Assembly (NCBI GenBank): GCA_030647845.1
Contig: JAUSIO010000044.1
Span: 1 to 11,772, forward strand
DNA from: a bacterium
GTDB lineage: Bacteria; Patescibacteriota; Minisyncoccia; Phycocordibacterales; SBAW01
Direction of reading: 5' to 3'
DNA length: 11,772 bases
Shown here: one piece after another, positions 11,432 to 11,772 of the stretch
Layout of the letters: each line of letters starts with the position of its first letter
Numbering within the stretch: position 1 is the first letter of the stretch
The notes under the pieces: generated by a model
What the model was told of the DNA's origin: nothing
The model's database searches: none
What the model saw: only the letters and a program-made list of their open reading frames with translations
Made by a program: the position numbers and the translations under genes

Positions 11432-11437
11432 ATAATA
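11432..11437 (-). promoter_or_regulatory. -10 box of the DUF5678-like/protease/ITPase unit
   Basis: TATTAT on the minus strand (11437-11432) ends six bases before the ATG at 11425. The -35 would fall in the last codons of dnaN and is not recognisable. Confidence 0.45.
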
Positions 11438-11442
11438 CCATA

Positions 11443-11772
11443 TTACCTATTCATCGGCATGGCGAGGTAGAAGAAGGAGGCGTCGGCGGCGTCTTTGATG
11501 AGTATTGGTTTGCCTGCGCCGTTGGCTTGCAGGCGCACACTTTCGCCTTGTATTGCCTGCAAACTATCTGCCAAATAGCGGCCATTAAACGAGACGGTAA
11601 ATTTCTCGCCCGAGACAGTGGCGCGTAGGGTCGCTGTTTGCTCGCCGACATCGGGGTTGCGCGAGGTAAGTATAAGTAGTTTTTTTGCAGGTTCGACGGT
11701 GAGTGTCACTTGTGAGAATTTGTCCGCAAAAATCGAGAGCGACTTGAGTGCTAAAGACAAGTCATCGCGCAG
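11443..11772 (-). CDS. dnaN: DNA polymerase III beta subunit (sliding clamp), C-terminal part, truncated by the window edge
   Basis: The beta clamp is a ring that tethers the replicative polymerase and mismatch-repair and other partners to DNA. About 110 C-terminal residues are present. The frame is open to the window edge (LRDDMSLAL upstream of the ATG at 11760), so that ATG is internal. Family features: KFTVSFNGRYLADSLQAI, corresponding to the clamp's FNxxYLxDxLxxI, then VRLQANGAGKPILIKD and the carboxy-terminal YLAMPMNR, equivalent to the ylimPvr tail that forms part of the partner-binding pocket. The stop lies 17 bases before the next minus-strand start, whose promoter overlaps this end. 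Confidence 0.92.
   Translation of the reverse strand: MRDDLSLALKSLSIFADKFSQVTLTVEPAKKLLILTSRNPDVGEQTATLRATVSGEKFTVSFNGRYLADSLQAIQGESVRLQANGAGKPILIKDAADASFFYLAMPMNR

Noticed and set aside
1..11772. TGA recoded as glycine
   Set aside because: pilB, higA and the ITPase gene end at TGA exactly at family-expected C-termini, and no conserved protein contains an internal TGA.

Overview
The window looks like chromosomal DNA from a Candidate Phyla Radiation (Patescibacteria) bacterium, most likely a Parcubacteria-type lineage. The reasons are indirect. Genes are compact and close together. A palindromic repeat that reads LPAGRQ is embedded in frame inside conserved genes, a pattern I associate with these genomes. 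YebC is unusually short. Most first genes of transcription units have a -10 box 6-7 bases before the ATG and no Shine-Dalgarno sequence. TGA acts as a normal stop, so this is not the recoded Gracilibacteria/Absconditabacteria code. No 16S rRNA is present, so the placement is inference.

Layout, left to right. (1) The 3' part of a PilB/GspE pilus assembly ATPase, followed with a 4-base overlap by a HigB-type toxin and then a HigA-type antitoxin that has its own promoter. (2) A convergent Nudix hydrolase gene. (3) A 354-bp gene-free stretch that is the most interesting part of the window. It holds a candidate structured RNA of about 168 nt on the minus strand with its own promoter, a mosaic of nested palindromic repeats, and a minus-strand terminator hairpin. 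(4) A recombination cluster, ruvB-yebC-ruvC; ruvC carries three separate palindromic elements inside its reading frame. (5) A 38-codon hyper-acidic small gene closed by a perfect bidirectional terminator. (6) A mazEF toxin-antitoxin pair. (7) On the minus strand, a membrane-anchored PKD-like protein and tyrS. (8) Divergent from tyrS, a class A penicillin-binding protein gene. (9) On the minus strand, read from the right edge: the end of dnaN, a small DUF5678-like gene, a retropepsin-like aspartic protease, an ITPase/HAM1-family pyrophosphatase, and a NUDT15-like Nudix gene that ends 3 bases from the penicillin-binding protein gene.

Functionally the window combines housekeeping (Holliday-junction processing, Tyr-tRNA charging, peptidoglycan synthesis, the replication clamp) with nucleotide-pool cleaning (two Nudix enzymes and an ITPase) and small accessory modules (two toxin-antitoxin pairs and a protease/DUF5678-like pair). 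The strongest candidates for something new are the multi-hairpin RNA divergent from ruvB, the repeat family that inserts in frame into genes and into other repeats, and the consistent leaderless promoter layout.
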